DNA of 64,000 nt from Myrica gale (taxonomy: Eukaryota; Streptophyta; Magnoliopsida; Fagales; Myricaceae): the NCBI GenBank assembly GCA_963930655.1, contig OZ005617.1, positions 4,218,501 through 4,282,500 on the forward strand. Direction: 5' to 3'. Made by a program: the position numbers and the translations under genes. Under the pieces are notes generated by a model. That model did no database searches and was not told where the DNA came from. It saw only the letters and a list, made by a program, of their open reading frames with translations. Position 1 is the first letter of the stretch. Each line of letters opens with the position of its first letter. Shown here piece after piece: positions 34,613 to 44,290 of the stretch.

Positions 34613-35350
34613 CGTCCATTTGCATGAATTCGGATCAGTACCCTTAGGAGTAATCCTTTCCCTTTTGGACTGCCGTGGTCTACCCAATAAGCAAAAGCGG
34701 GTCGGTTCTTAAGAACCTGGAAAAGACCATAATATTTTTCTAATCAAAGAATAAAGCAGGTTAGAACGCTGGGCATCTCGACCTTTTATCCTCTCCTGTC
34801 AATCTCTACAGCTAATGGCATATCTTCAGCTGGGTTATATATGCTAAAACAGTCGGAGTTCTACTCGATTTTCCTCTCTCAATGATTTTCTATCTTTTAC
34901 TGGAGCAACGAGCAAAAACAAATTTGGAACTGAAGTGTGCGAGGATAGCAAAGTGGTATAACATAATGTCATAATCATAGGACCATTGTGGGCCTGAATG
35001 ATGCCAATTCTGTCCTTCGAAGTTCGAATAACCTCCATAGTCTGAGATGAGCTACATTGATCTAGGTTGGGCTCCATTGGGCCTCGTTTTTCCTGACCCA
35101 AGTGCCTGTCATCCGCATTGGGTTATTTATGATATTTTGGGCCCAATATTGGGCTTGGCTGACTAAGCCCAAATTTAATGCACGCAGTGTGGGAGCATTG
35201 TGGCGGTCAGGGGCGCAAAGTACAAGGCAACTTTCTTCAGGCTTTTCCCGACTGCCAACATTTGGCGCGAAAACTGTGTACTGGGAGTTTGTTAGGGTGT
35301 CCTAGGGTTACAAATGTGGGATTTTGACGTTTTCGTCCTCAATAGAAGAA
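34613..35350. other. Upstream region of the hydrolase gene
   Basis: GGGCC-rich motifs (TTGGGCCTC, TTGGGCTTGGC, TTTTGGGCCC) cluster at about 35074-35170. Such GGCCCA (telobox-partner, site II-like) elements are common in promoters of housekeeping plant genes. No coding exon was recognised. Confidence 0.4.
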
Positions 35351-38266
35351 ATGGCTTCGTACCAGAACAAAGACGGTGGGAATGACATGTCATTGTCATC
35401 ACCATCCGCAGTCGACAAGTTATCTCCTGTGGTTGTCTTCGCTCATGGTGCCGGTGCTCCTTCCTCTTCCGATTGGATGATTAGGTCAGTCTTCAATTCT
35501 CCATTCCTTTCTCTTCATTCCTCTTTTTCTTTTCTTCGTAGTCCATTTCCTTGCAAAATTAGGACAACCCCCGGTAGTTCAGGTTGCGGTTTATGGCACA
35601 GTATAAGCTTGCTTTAGATTGTATTTTACAAGATGCTTGTATTGGGGACAAAATAAAGGAAAAAATACGAACAAAAAATTGTAAGAAGTTCAGAAAAAAA
35701 TTTGTAAGAAGTTGTATGTAGCAGATAATAGTTGATTACCTACTTGATATGAATGAGTTAGACTGTTAAGAGTCTTGGGAAGTTAAAGCTGCTTGATTTT
35801 TATGCAGATGGAAGAATATGTTGGGCAAGGCCCTGAATGCTGTTGACGTAGTTACCTTTGACTACCCTTGTGAGTTTCTTAGTCAATTATTTTGTGTCCT
35901 TTTTAATTTTAGTTTTCTATGGGTTGACTTATTTCTTGTAGTTAACATGTGCGGGGCACTTGTAGTTCTCTGGCTGTTATTTAACTAATGCATGAAGCCA
36001 GATGTATTCTAAAATGTATTGTTCAAATCTAACGGCTCAACTCTTGACAGACATTTCTGGTGGGAAACGGAAGGCTCCTCCCAAGGCAGAAAAGTTGGTT
36101 GAGTTTCACTCAGATATTGTTAAAAAGACTGTTGCTAAGTACCCTGGGCATCCGCTGATTTTGGCAGGGAAATCCATGGGTTCAAGGTAGTGCCAAAATT
36201 ATTTGACTTGTAAATTACCAAATGTTTATGTTCCAATAGAGGGTCTAAGTTTACAAACGGGAGTGAGTTACATAGCATTGTCGTCATATACCTGCGCAAG
36301 TCAATTAGTTTGGGGTCATCATTATGGATGCATTTTGTTGCACGTGCATCAAAAAGTTGATTGATACCTCTTACATGCAATCGGCATTATATAGGAACTA
36401 TAGAGGTATGCATAACTTAAACGTTCAAGTTCCATACTTGTAGTATAATGTTGAAGTCCTTAGGAAGACAAAGAAAAAGGAATGCAAAGGTTGGGGAAGG
36501 GCTCAATTCGGCGTGTGTATGTGGATTGAGTCTTGTTTGTCTTTGAGGAGTATATTGTGTGCAAAAAATTCCCATGTATCTAGCATGCTAAATTGTGCTT
36601 CCATGCAATGCAATTTTGATATTGAGGGAGCAAGTAGAATCTTTGCATCAATACTGGATTCCTACTGTATTTTCTGCTGTATATCATCAATTTATGAATT
36701 GTACGTTCTGTTTGTAGAGTCAGCTGTATGGTAGCTTGCAATGAAAACATTTCTGCTTCAGCAATAGTTTGTTTGGGATACCCACTAAAGGTTTGCTATT
36801 CTTTAACATGTGAACTTCGTAGATTCTCTTAGTCTTATTTATTTACATGCCCTACTATCATATACTGGTGGATGGTTAGGTAAGTTATATAACTGCAAGG
36901 CGAAATCTATCTGAAAGTAAGTTAGAATTTGTATTCACTCGATTGGTTGTCACAGTATAGTATAAATTGGAGGGTAAGTGGTGAGTTATACAATTATCCT
37001 GCCATTACAGTCAATATTAATGAAAGAATGCCTGTATATAAACTTGTAACATAGGCTGACAGTCCTATTAGCTATATTCTGCAAACGAGAATCCTATTTC
37101 AATTATCCAGTGGTTTTAACTTGTGGTCCAATTATCTGGATTTTTTTGACACTTTTTTGATGCACTTATTAGTTATGATCAGTCGATACTAGTTCTTTTA
37201 AATTTTAATGGGCTCTTCATAAAATTGTTCCCTGTGCCTCTCTTGGAAATTTCGGGTTTTTGGAATCATGAAATTGGTAGCAGTTAGTAGATACTTTTAG
37301 CAAGTAAAATATACCGCTTTTGTTTGTTTTGTTGGTGTTCCCCTTTGCACTTTTCTGAGCAATTTTACTCTGACAAGTATCTCTGAGTTTGTAGAACTTT
37401 TATCACTAGATTAATAGACTTGCCAAAACTTGGGGCCTTGTCATTGAATGATCTACTCGTATTTCCACTTCGGCTACAATTTTAATGGCTTGCCCTCTTG
37501 GTCGAATTGGCATGGTTGGATCAGGCGTGTCTTGGGTTTAAAATGACCACTTCCTCCCACCAGGGGTGTTAGTTTACACCTATGATATCGACCCTACGGG
37601 AGCACTATGACAATAAATATCATACCAATGCAGTCTAACATAGTTGGCTTATAATACAGGGGATGAATGGAGCACTGCGAGACCAAACACTGTTGCAAGT
37701 TACAGTTCCTATAATGTTTGTACAGGTAATGTCTTCTACAAGGGCCAGAGTACTTTAGAAATGGAGGGTTACTATCCACCAATTATGTTACGTATATGCC
37801 TGTGATTATAGATCCTAGACCTCAAACTATGTGCTTTTCAAGTAACTGTCTAGGATATTTAGTGATTGGAGTACTCCTATATATTACGTTCTCTGGACTA
37901 GCATACCAAAGATCATCATTTTTTCACTTATTATTGGTTATCTATTATCATTGCCGTAGGTATCTTTTAGCATATTCAGTACGCTTCTTTGTATTTTATT
38001 CGCTCTTTTGCTTATGCGGTATAGATGTTGTGATCTTGTTTTTCGTAAAGGGTAGCAAAGACACACTGTGTCCTGTGGAAAAGCTGGAAGCAGTCCGCAA
38101 AAGGATGAACTCTCTTATTGGTTTGCATGTGATTGATGGTGGTGACCACTCGTTCAAGATTGCAAAGAAGCACCTCCAAACCATGGGGTCAACACAAGAT
38201 GATGCTGAAGATCTTGCTGTTCAGGCCATTGCAGCATTTGTGTCTAGGTTAATTGGAGCAAGATGA
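35351..38266 (+). CDS. Alpha/beta-hydrolase of the TEX30/KANL3 type
   Basis: Six exons at 35351-35484, 35808-35869, 36051-36186, 36718-36790, 37660-37725 and 38051-38266 join in phase to 228 residues, the compact size of this family. VVFAHGAGAPSSSDWM is the first strand and oxyanion loop. The nucleophile elbow is GKSMGSR with Ser107. Asp161 in GSKDTLCP and His190 in GGDHSF complete a plausible catalytic triad. VCLGYPLKG lies between them. Relatives include human TEX30 and the hydrolase-like domain of KANL3; plant members are mostly annotated only as KAT8 NSL complex subunit 3-like or alpha/beta-hydrolase, and the substrate is unknown. No signal peptide is seen, so cytosolic or nuclear location is likely. 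The start is the first ATG before the conserved strand. A SINE-like remnant lies in intron 4. Confidence 0.92.
37489..37562 (+). mobile_element. SINE-like tRNA-derived head in hydrolase intron 4
   Basis: GGTCGAATTGGCATGGTTGG resembles an A-box region and GGGTTTAAAATGACC a decayed B-box at tRNA-like spacing. No terminal repeat or target duplication was established. Confidence 0.3.
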
Positions 38267-38668
38267 ATGCTTTTTGCATCTGTTGCAAAAGAGCTTTTGA
38301 GTAGAATGTCAAAAGCTGTACGCGTATCATTTTGTATATATTTTTCTTCGTTTAGTTTTGTTCATCCCCTGAAGTTATTGCTTCATGCCAAATGCAATAC
38401 TTACTCTTTATATTACATCTGTATGGTTTTAGTCTGCTGTTTCATTAAAGTATATGTTTTCTTTGTCAACTAAAAGATAAAAATTCTCGGAGAAAGATGT
38501 GGCAACTGTAGCATAGTACCGATTTACCTGCATACCCTAGCCCAAATGCATGTGGTCTACATCATCATATATGGAGTTTCTATGGAGCTATTATATTTGT
38601 ATCCAAGGACCAAAATTACCCTGTCAAATGCGAGTTGGCATGACGAGTGTCAAACAGTCTCAAAGTCA

Positions 38669-38876
38669 TTAAGGCTATGTTTGATTACAAAAATTTTACA
38701 CTTTTTAAAATTTTAAAACAATTAAAAATTATAATATAATCTCTCTCTCCTCATTACATCATTACTTTTTACTATAATAAATATTAAAAATCATCTTTCT
38801 TCATTTTTTTCACCAAATTCAATATCCTAAAATTTTAACTTCCTCAAAATTTTAATACTAAAACACAACCTAAATT
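38669..38876. mobile_element. Short MITE with TTAGG(C/T)T(A/G)TGTTT ends
   Basis: GGCTATGTTTGATTACAAAAATTTT at the left is the approximate reverse complement of AAAATTTTAATACTAAAACACAACC at the right. The interior is AT-rich. It lies about 400 bases after the hydrolase stop codon. Confidence 0.6.
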
Positions 38877-39290
38877 TGGCCTCTAACAGATGATCTCTGA
38901 AAGTCTGTTTGGCCCCTTCAGTTCATGTGCCAACTCTCTAAAATTGCAGCAACCTCTTTCCTGCGACTTCCAAAATTACCGCTAGCTATTGTTTCAGGTT
39001 TGTCGGAGTTAGTTCAAGCTCAAACCAAACCATGAATAGGTAATATTTTTCAATATGTAAGTTTATATATAGGTTGTGAAAGTGGCGACAAGGGATTACA
39101 GCATTCTTTTGTCAGCAAATAGACTTATTATTAAACACACAAACAATACAGATATGCTTTCATAGGGCCCAGAATACTCATGAAGCTTGTGATTGAGGCT
39201 CTTATTCTTATTAGTCTTATCCACTTATCAGTTTTATTGCTTGGCATCTTCATGATTTGAGCTGGTATAATATGACTGCTCCTTTTCCTT
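38877..39290. other. Intergenic DNA, nothing recognised
   Basis: No gene or repeat structure could be supported. Confidence 0.3.
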
Positions 39291-39817
39291 CTGCTTCTGC
39301 AAGAAATTAGACCGAAAAGTTAGTATAGTAGTACTGTATTCTAAGGTGCATTATTTTGAAAGTGATCTTGTTCTAGTAACACAGATTACATTGCCGTTTG
39401 CTAATGCAAGCAAAACCTAGGTGAATAGATAATTACTGAGGAGTCAAAGCAGCGTATGGATATGAAGCACTTGCCTTGATACAGTCCTCAGTCACTGTCG
39501 CTACTGTCATCACTATCGCTGCAGCTCCTATTCCTATCCTTGGACTTCTTCTGGTGACTCTTCTGCTTCTTCTTGTGTTTCTTCTCAGTCTTCCCAGGGC
39601 AAGCCATGCCATTAGATGCATACTAGCCTGTGTGGTGGCCATTGGGTTGGCAAATGGGCCATTGCAGGGAGGTTAGACGGGTAGCCATCGGTTTGGCCAT
39701 AGAAGTGAGTCTGAAGTCTGGCCGTGGTGTGGTCTGGGTAGTAAGTCGGGGTTTGAATATAGGGCGGAGGACAGGGTTTGCTTGCAGCGGAATCTATATA
39801 ATAGGCAGGGGTTTGGC

Positions 39818-41391
39818 CAGTGGCGGATCCAGGATCAAAATCCAAGGGAGTCGGACTTTAAAGGTAAAATGACAAGAATTTTTTTTTCCTTCGTAATGTA
39901 AAAAATTATCTTCAGAGTTATAATATCAAAAATTAAAGACTAAATAATTTGTTGAAAGGTAAAAATGACAAGAACTCTATTAGCTAAAAATTCTCCATAC
40001 TTGATGATACATGGTGGTCTGATTGGAGAACAATGGTTAACTATGAGGAGCATGTGAGGTGCAGCCTCTGGTGGTTGATGTTGGAAGTGTCTTTGGACAG
40101 TCATTGAAGGAGAAATTTGATGGAGTAGTCACGGTGCCTGCAAAAATAGAAGTACAAGTAAATGACTTTTCTTTAAGATGCCTGTTTTATCTACAACAAA
40201 ACAGCTCATGAAAATGGGACATTATAGACGCATCTAATGTACTATAGAACAGTTACATGCACCTGCCACAGGCTAACACCATTAACAATAACAGAAGTCT
40301 TCAGAACTTGTAACAAAGACGATAGTTAGAAGTCTTCAAGTTCTCTTGAAAAGGAACATCAATGGCCAAATGCAGACAGGTTTAAGTTCACCAAAAAATC
40401 AAAAGCGAAATGTTAGTTGGAGCACCAAGGTAAATCCTTTACAGTTTCCATGATGGACCATTTTCCATTAGTTCAATGGGTAGTGTCAAAAACCCTTGTC
40501 TGAAGTAGGTAGAACTATTCTTTCAAGAAACATTGGAAAATGAGAACATAAAAGACACCCCAGAGCATGCCGAGTGAGAGAGATAGACAGAGAGAGGGAG
40601 AGAGAGAGAGTTGAAAAGGAATAACAAAGTTCTTGGTATCTACACCCAAGTTCTTGGTGCTCACCTCAGTAGCACCCAAGTTCTCTATCACCGCGATTTT
40701 GTTACCTAGCACCCCGAAGAGGAAATAATGTGAGAACTGCTTACAAACTACAAGTCACTTGTTTCTCAAGAACGACCGTTTCGAGGGGCTATTTGCATGT
40801 GCATGTCAGTAAAAAAAAGCTTTCGAACTTCGAAGAGTGAAACACAGATAGAGAAGGAAATACCTCGAAGGTCTAGCTCTCGCTCCTTGATGGCTTTTCC
40901 AAATCAAGTCGGCAGTGAGCCTCACGGAAATGGAGGTACCTCTGGCCACTGGGCTGTTGCGGCGGTGGCTGTTGTGTGCGACGGTGACTGTTTAGTGTGC
41001 GGTGGCTGGTGAGAAAGGAAAGGTCGGAGTCTTCAGAGTTGAGATGCAGAAAAGAGAAAGTAGGGGGAGAGAAGGAAGGGGGGAGCGGAACGCCTGAGTT
41101 TGTTTGGTTTTGTTTTGTTTTTTTTTAATTTAGTAGAGGGTGAAACGACGTCGTTTCACCCTCTGCTGTTTAAAAAAAAATTAAAAGGCCTGGGCCAAGG
41201 GGATCGGGCCCAGGCTTTTATGTAGAAGATGTTTGAAGTTGGCCTGGGCCTGAGCCTGATGGGTGTCGGCCCAGGCCAACTTATTAAATAAATTTTTTTT
41301 TTTTAAAAAAAACACCATGTAAAAAAATTTTTTTGGGGGGCTGAAGGGTATCGGCCGATACCCTTCGCCCCCCCCCCTCCCTCCGCCTCTG
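39818..41391. mobile_element. Non-autonomous hAT element 1, 1574 bp
   Basis: The ends CAGTGGCGGATCC and CTCCGCCTCTG are inverted (CAG[T/A]GGCGGA). GGTTTGGC is directly repeated at 39810-39817 and 41392-41399, a perfect 8-bp target duplication. No transposase frame is present. The left 130 bases match, in reverse complement, the right end of element 2 (50334-52379). Near the right side are a GAAACGACGTCGTTTC palindrome and GGCCTGGGCC/GGCCCAGGC repeats. It interrupts the pseudogene on the opposite strand. Confidence 0.9.
41135..41164. repeat. Perfect 30-bp palindrome in hAT element 1
   Basis: Centred between 41149 and 41150 on AAACGACGTCGTTT and flanked by AGAGGGTG and CACCCTCT. A near copy (AAACGACGCCGTTT) is at about 50516-50531 in hAT element 2, and a decayed one lies near 44865. 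Confidence 0.9.
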
Positions 41392-41929
41392 GGTTTGGCC
41401 ATAGCACTGAGTCTGGCTGCTGACCATTGCATATTCTGAAGGGTAATGTCCTTGGTGGGTTGGTTTCCTTTGCCATGGCCAACCATCTCGGCCACCTTGT
41501 GGCTAAGTGAGTTGTCGTGGTATCTTCGCTAGTAGATTTCTTCTGCAGGCCTGTTGCACTGCATTGAGTCCATGGCAACTGAGGCAAGGGGATCACTTAC
41601 TTCTGGCGGTTTTCTTTTGGGATTGCTTGGTGCGGAAAGGCAGTACAAGCAGAAGCTCTTATATAAGCTTCGTGGAAGTGGGAATCCATTCAATCTTCTA
41701 AATTATTCAACTTTAGAATCTGCTTGTGCAAAATGGTCCAAAAATTTCGATGAAAGCTATGTGCCGTATCGTTTTTTCCCCTTTTCTTCGAATTGCACAA
41801 TTTCTATCGAAACGAATTTGTTCTCGGTCCATTGAAAACACAATAGACGGTAACGAAGAGTATGCCCATCTAGTCCTATCTGGTATTTTTCTGTGAATCT
41901 GATTCCTGAACCAGGCAAACCCCACACGA

Positions 41930-42205
41930 GAAATTGAGAAAGGGAACGGATTCCATCCGAACGTATTTTCCTCCGAATCTCCGACTAAACGGCTGAGAAT
42001 TGAACTTGCAGATCCGACAGTGTAAAATACTCCAGGTGGTTTAATGAATTGTTTTGGCTTCCGGCTTGGCTCTATGGCTTGGTTGCTCATATCCTCGTGT
42101 AACTGACTTTGAAGTTTGAACCTTTACGCCTGACTCTTCAACTCTTCATACTTATTTCTTCCTCTAAAAGTTTCTTTTATAAGTGACTTTGAAGTTTGTT
42201 TCTTT
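41930..42205 (+). repeat. Inverted duplicate of the SAUR upstream region
   Basis: Read backwards, 42205-41930 repeats 44037-44290 with a few differences: GAAGAGTCAGGCGTAAAGG, AAACTTCAAAGTCAG, CACGAGGATATGAGC, AAACCACCTGGAGTATTTTA and CGTTCGGATGGAATCCGTTC are in both. The SAUR promoter therefore exists twice, facing inward. No SAUR coding sequence follows this copy after 42205. Confidence 0.85.
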
Positions 42206-42444
42206 CACATTATCTTTTTGGTTTAATTTAATTTTTTTTCTTTTATGTTTTTTTGGGAACCCACAATTAAAGTGCACTTATCAAAGGAAATTTGTCCTAA
42301 TGATGTTGTATTTTTTTTGGATGAATGTATAATTTTGTGGCTAAAACTATTTTCTACGTATTTTTTGAATTATATGGTTTAATTTTTTTTAATATCATAA
42401 TAACTATAAATAATAAATAATAATAATATTTAATTTAATAATAT

Positions 42445-42557
42445 ATAAATCATTCAAGGTCGCACCTACAAGTGCGACCTTTGAATGATTTATATCATTC
42501 AAAATTTCAATGTATCATTCAATGTCGCGCGCGGGCCGCGCGCGACAAAATTGAATG
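42445..42557. repeat. Two adjacent hairpins, one of pure GC alternation
   Basis: Hairpin 1 (42445-42493) pairs ATAAATCATTCAAGGTCGCAC with GTGCGACCTTTGAATGATTTAT around a short loop. Hairpin 2 (42516-42557) pairs CATTCAATGTCGCGCGCGG with CCGCGCGCGACAAAATTGAATG. They share ATCATTCAA on the outside. The flanking DNA is strongly AT-rich. Confidence 0.85.
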
Positions 42558-42684
42558 AAGAAGAAAAAAAACATTTAATTGATAAAGATTAAATAATATT
42601 ATTTTTTACTCATACATTATTACGTAACTCATATTATTTAGAGCAGGCAAATGTGACTAAAGTAGTAAAGCAGTGTAAAATTTC

Positions 42685-42816
42685 TTATTCATATTCAAGT
42701 TGTAAAATTTCATTCCGCTTTCTTTCACCACCGCTGAATCCTTCATTGACATTTGTATTAAGAAAGTCTGCCTTCATCTTTACAAGTTCAAGTTTGGGAT
42801 AAATGTAAGCATAGAG
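42685..42816 (-). pseudogene. Orphan exon of SufC (ABCI6), iron-sulfur assembly ATPase
   Basis: A frame preceded by an intron-like TTTGCAG reads [20 protein letters not shown] then [18 protein letters not shown] and stop. The ABC signature [14 protein letters not shown] and the preceding segment are characteristic of SufC, the chloroplast SUF-system ATPase. After LQL the family sequence is lost. Neither the Walker A exon nor the DEIDSGLD (Walker B) part was found nearby, so this is an isolated fragment, probably carried by transposition or left by deletion. Confidence 0.8.
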
Positions 42817-43481
42817 CTGCAAAGGAGATCACCATGTTAGTGATTAGGTGAGTAGCCATCACAAATAGATCAACAAAAGCATAAATTTAACAATAACAAA
42901 GTGAGGCAAAGGAAAATTACACATCAAGGAAACCCAACTTCTCAAATATCTACATATCTTTGCTCCTTATTCAGTTTAGCCAAACAATTGTAAAACCCTT
43001 TACCAAATGCCACCTAAGTGGGATACAAGACATTACCCAATTCATTGTCCATAGTTTAAGAGGCTTAATCAAGGAGATTCCTAAAAAATTCCACAGAGAA
43101 CAAACTATAATAATCATTGCCAGATTTTCTAGTAGTTTTGGACAAGTTCGGATCCAATTTGAACACATCTGGTGATCACTCTTTAGGTAAAATTATCATT
43201 TCCTCTGGCTCAACAAATGAATATATTCGAGAGTAGAGACTACTCGCGGCTGATTAAATGGAAAAAAGTCCTTCATCTAAAATCGCAGGAACCTTGGCTA
43301 GGAACCATGTAAATCCCATGTAAATGCAAAAGAAACCCACGTAAAAGAAGATCTGAAACAAACAAACTTCAAATTCCACTTACATTCGAAAAAATTCTAA
43401 AAAATCGTTATCATAATCATTTCGAATCTTTTATCGTCGTCATCATCGAATCGCTTTGTTCTCAACAACCACCACTCTCTC
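42817..43481. other. DNA between the SufC fragment and SAUR, nothing recognised
   Basis: No further SufC exons are recognisable on the minus strand. The last 100 bases are probably SAUR 3' untranslated region. Confidence 0.35.
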
Positions 43482-44006
43482 TCAATAATGCCGCTTCCAC
43501 GTCAACTTCCGGGCACAACTGCATCCGGCGGCGATCCGTGTCTGGACGCTCTCGAAGTCAGAGATCCGACACGGGATTGTGATCCCACCCTGGTGATGAA
43601 ACTCGTTCTCCTGCTTGGCCTCCCTCAGAAGCTCGCCAAACAGGGGATGGTTGAAGTAAATGACCGGCACCAGAACTTTGTGAAAGTCGCCGTCTTTTTT
43701 ACCCACATACACGGCCAGGTGCCCCTTCGGCACTGTCGTCTCCTTCTGCTTCTCCGTGACCGTGTCCTGTCTTATGGGGTAATAGCCCGAGTCGGATGGT
43801 CTGCAAAGACAGAGAGTTCTCGCTCTGTTCATCAATCGGCAGCCCCAAGTGATGAGCTTCGGTATGGGCTTGGGCTTGGGTGTTCTCGACGGTGGAGGCG
43901 GTGCGTCCAGCCGCTGGTAACCGGTTCGTTTCCGGCTTTTGCGGGCAACCCATTTGGAAACTCCGGCCAACTTTTTTCCTAGCTTGAATTCCTTGATCTT
44001 TCTCAT
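43482..44006 (-). CDS. SAUR-family auxin-responsive protein (long form)
   Basis: A single exon of 174 residues, intronless as usual for SAURs. The conserved SAUR domain is at about 93-158: VPKGHLAVYVG, KVLVPVIYFNHPLFGELLRE, and a GGITIPCRISDFESV tail. The N-terminal 90 residues are basic and Pro-rich, longer than in short SAURs and like the SAUR36-type subgroup. SAURs generally restrain PP2C-D phosphatases and so raise plasma-membrane H+-ATPase activity during cell expansion; long forms are less studied. The ATG at 44006 is the first before the domain. The upstream region is duplicated in inverted orientation at 41930-42205. A plus-strand frame of 164 codons over the same bases is its shadow. 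Confidence 0.92.
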   Translation of the reverse strand: MRKIKEFKLGKKLAGVSKWVARKSRKRTGYQRLDAPPPPSRTPKPKPIPKLITWGCRLMNRARTLCLCRPSDSGYYPIRQDTVTEKQKETTVPKGHLAVYVGKKDGDFHKVLVPVIYFNHPLFGELLREAKQENEFHHQGGITIPCRISDFESVQTRIAAGCSCARKLTWKRHY

Positions 44007-44036
44007 CGTAGGCTAAGGTTGACAGTGAATAAACTG

Positions 44037-44290
44037 AAAGAAACTTCAAAGTCAGGCGTTGCAGAGGAAGAAAGAAGTGTGGAGTTGAAGAGTCAGGCGT
44101 AAAGGTTCAAACTTCAAAGTCAGTCGCACGAGGATATGAGCAGAGCCAAGCAAGCCAAGCCGGAAGCCAAAACAATTCATTAAACCACCTGGAGTATTTT
44201 ACACCGTTGGATCTGCAAGTTCAATTCTTAGCCATTTAGTCGGAGATTCGGAGCAAAATACGTTCGGATGGAATCCGTTCCCATTGAGAA
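44037..44290 (-). repeat. SAUR upstream region, partner of the inverted duplicate
   Basis: This is the leader or promoter of SAUR and matches 42205-41930 in inverted orientation. Within it, AAACTTCAAAGTCAG occurs twice in direct orientation (about 44041-44055 and 44109-44123). Confidence 0.8.

Larger units (their letters stand above)
39290..41573 (-). pseudogene. Paralogue of the His/Lys-rich gene, split by an hAT element
   Basis: Reading the minus strand, a TATATAAG box (41665-41658) precedes ATG at 41573. The frame begins MDSMQCNRPAEEIY, then a stop, and goes on HDNSLSHKVAEMVGHGKGNQ, aligning with the N-terminus of the gene at 29791. At 41392 the sequence enters a 1574-bp hAT element and resumes at 39817. 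Beyond it are THFYGQTDGYPSNLP and, in another frame after a stop, NGMACPGKTEKKHKKKQKS and a tail CSDSDDSSDSD. The intron donor AAG|GCAAGT and a TTTCTTGCAG acceptor near 39302 are kept. At least two lesions besides the insertion mean it is no longer functional. Confidence 0.8.

Noticed and set aside
43488..43982. Plus-strand frame of 164 codons
   Set aside because: It is the shadow of the SAUR coding sequence, which has clear family similarity on the minus strand.
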